Assembly (NCBI GenBank): GCA_002494135.1
Contig: DLBG01000050.1
Coordinates: 1-6,032 of the forward strand
Length of the DNA stretch: 6,032 nt
Reading direction: 5' to 3'
Source: Lachnospiraceae bacterium UBA7027
GTDB lineage: Bacteria > Bacillota > Clostridia > Lachnospirales > Lachnospiraceae
The notes under the pieces are model-generated. The model worked only from the letters and a program-made list of their open reading frames with translations, had not been told where the DNA came from and did no database searches. Made by a program: the position numbers and the translations under genes. Below, piece by piece: positions 5,529-6,032 of the stretch (its first letter is position 1; every line of letters starts with the position of its first letter).

Positions 5529-5678
5529 AGATATTCTCTAAATTAAGGAATTCACAGAGTGTATTGTATTGTTCAAAAAGTGCAAAATACCGCCTTAAAA
5601 CATGCATAGATTGCCCTGTTTCTTCACAGAAATAGGAATTATATTGTTTATGAAAAACAAAAGAAGGAGGGATGCGTT
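5529..5678. other. AT-rich intergenic region with weak promoter signals
   Basis: This 150-bp gap separates the helicase from the next gene. I see no strong terminator after the helicase: only TAAGG (about 5543) and CCTTA (about 5593) could pair, across a long loop. TATATT (5640-5645) is a plausible -10 box about 35 nt before ATG 5679, but the -35 side is poor, and TTGCCC (5611-5616) is too far away. The next gene therefore probably has its own, not clearly defined, promoter. No ORF of note lies here. Confidence 0.35.
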
Positions 5679-5945
5679 ATGAAAAAAGGATATAATCCGG
5701 TAGCAGTTGGAATTGTTATAGCAATTGTCGTTTTTCTGTATATGGTCGGACCGATTGATTTTCTTCCTGATTTCATCGGCGGTCTTGGACAGATTGATGA
5801 CGGTTTGATCCTGACAGTCGGACTGATTGCCGAACTCGTGAATTTCTTCTTTGGAATGAATCTGGCACCTGCAAGGGAGCAAGCAGAAGCGTATAACGAG
5901 CAGCCATATGAAAGCGGAGGTTTTGGCGAGTATCGTGAAGTGTAG
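5679..5945 (+). CDS. Small DUF1232/YkvA-type membrane protein
   Basis: An 88-residue probable inner-membrane protein. Residues 8-23 (VAVGIVIAIVVFLYMV) form a hydrophobic helix that leads straight into GPIDFLPDFIGGLGQIDD (24-41), the signature of the DUF1232 (YkvA) domain. A second hydrophobic stretch follows at 42-60 (GLILTVGLIAELVNFFFGM). The tail (about 62-88) is hydrophilic, acidic and Tyr/Gly-rich (EYREV end). The biochemical role of DUF1232 proteins is not established. At 88 residues it is short but contains the whole core motif. AAGGAGG (5664-5670) lies 8 nt before the ATG, a strong site. It stands apart from the helicase by 150 bp and is probably its own unit; its base composition is closer to the upstream redox genes than to the helicase. 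The family call is strong. Confidence 0.85.
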   Translation: MKKGYNPVAVGIVIAIVVFLYMVGPIDFLPDFIGGLGQIDDGLILTVGLIAELVNFFFGMNLAPAREQAEAYNEQPYESGGFGEYREV

Positions 5946-5985
5946 GAACCGGTAATAGGGGAAATTCATATAGACGATCATCAAA

Positions 5986-6011
5986 AGAGGGTGCTGTTTA
6001 AAGCACCCTCT
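5986..6011 (-). terminator. Hairpin with minus-strand T-run, terminator of a convergent gene or shared terminator
   Basis: AGAGGGTGCT (5986-5995) and AGCACCCTCT (6002-6011) form a perfect 10-bp stem around a 6-nt loop. On the + strand nothing T-rich follows (CAGACTGAAG), but on the minus strand the stem runs into TTTT (complement of 5983-5986). The intrinsic-terminator form therefore reads leftwards and points to a convergent gene beyond the right edge. It lies 41 bp after the DUF1232 stop and could stop that transcript less efficiently. Confidence 0.6.
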
Positions 6012-6032
6012 CAGACTGAAGACAAAGTCCAC

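Noticed and set aside
2920..5680. Mobile-element boundaries around the AT-rich helicase
   Set aside because: I looked for matching terminal inverted or direct repeats, integrases and transposases. The AAAACTCCGGA pair lies only on the left side and has no counterpart after 5528.
5595..6032. Long minus-strand open frame opposite the DUF1232 gene
   Set aside because: It lies fully antisense to a recognisable DUF1232 gene with a strong ribosome binding site, crosses the hairpin, and its translation is a low-complexity mix with no family resemblance.

Overview
This 6 kb window looks like chromosomal DNA of a low-to-moderate-GC Gram-positive anaerobe, most likely a Clostridia/Lachnospiraceae-type Firmicute. 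That placement is an inference from strong AGGAGG-type ribosome binding sites, a consensus TATAAT box, TTG/GTG starts and the gene families present. No rRNA, tRNA, CRISPR array or complete mobile element is visible.

Layout on the + strand: (1) the last 26 codons of an unidentified gene (1-81), followed by a stem-loop terminator (140-169); (2) an aldo/keto reductase (254-1201) with an intact D-Y-K-H catalytic tetrad, preceded by a perfect 14-bp palindrome (193-206); (3) a 205-bp gap with a small repeat patch that overlaps the reductase stop codon, a TATAAT box and a terminator-like hairpin; (4) a tightly packed run comprising a small CGA-motif redox protein (1407-1754), a flavodoxin (1772-2248), an esterase-type alpha/beta hydrolase with a TTG start (2279-2926), a 40-codon ORF with a GTG start (2923-3045) and a large SF1 helicase (3045-5528); (5) a 150-bp gap, then a small DUF1232/YkvA-type membrane protein (5679-5945) and a hairpin (5986-6011) whose T-run points to the minus strand.

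The reductase, CGA-motif protein, flavodoxin and hydrolase form a redox/detoxification-flavoured group. The four-cysteine protein and flavodoxin are clearly co-transcribed. From the flavodoxin stop to the helicase start every junction is a stop/start overlap or a 1-nt gap, if the 10-codon ORF at 2250-2282 is counted, so translation could be relayed through the chain.

The most interesting gene is the helicase. It has helicase IV-like motor motifs, a PD-(D/E)XK nuclease-like domain inserted between motor motifs Ib and II, and a C-terminal topoisomerase-type zinc ribbon. It is clearly more AT-rich than the genes before it, with the change falling at its start codon, which suggests it was acquired and joined to the operon. 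Its role (DNA repair, recombination or defence against foreign DNA) cannot be settled from sequence alone.
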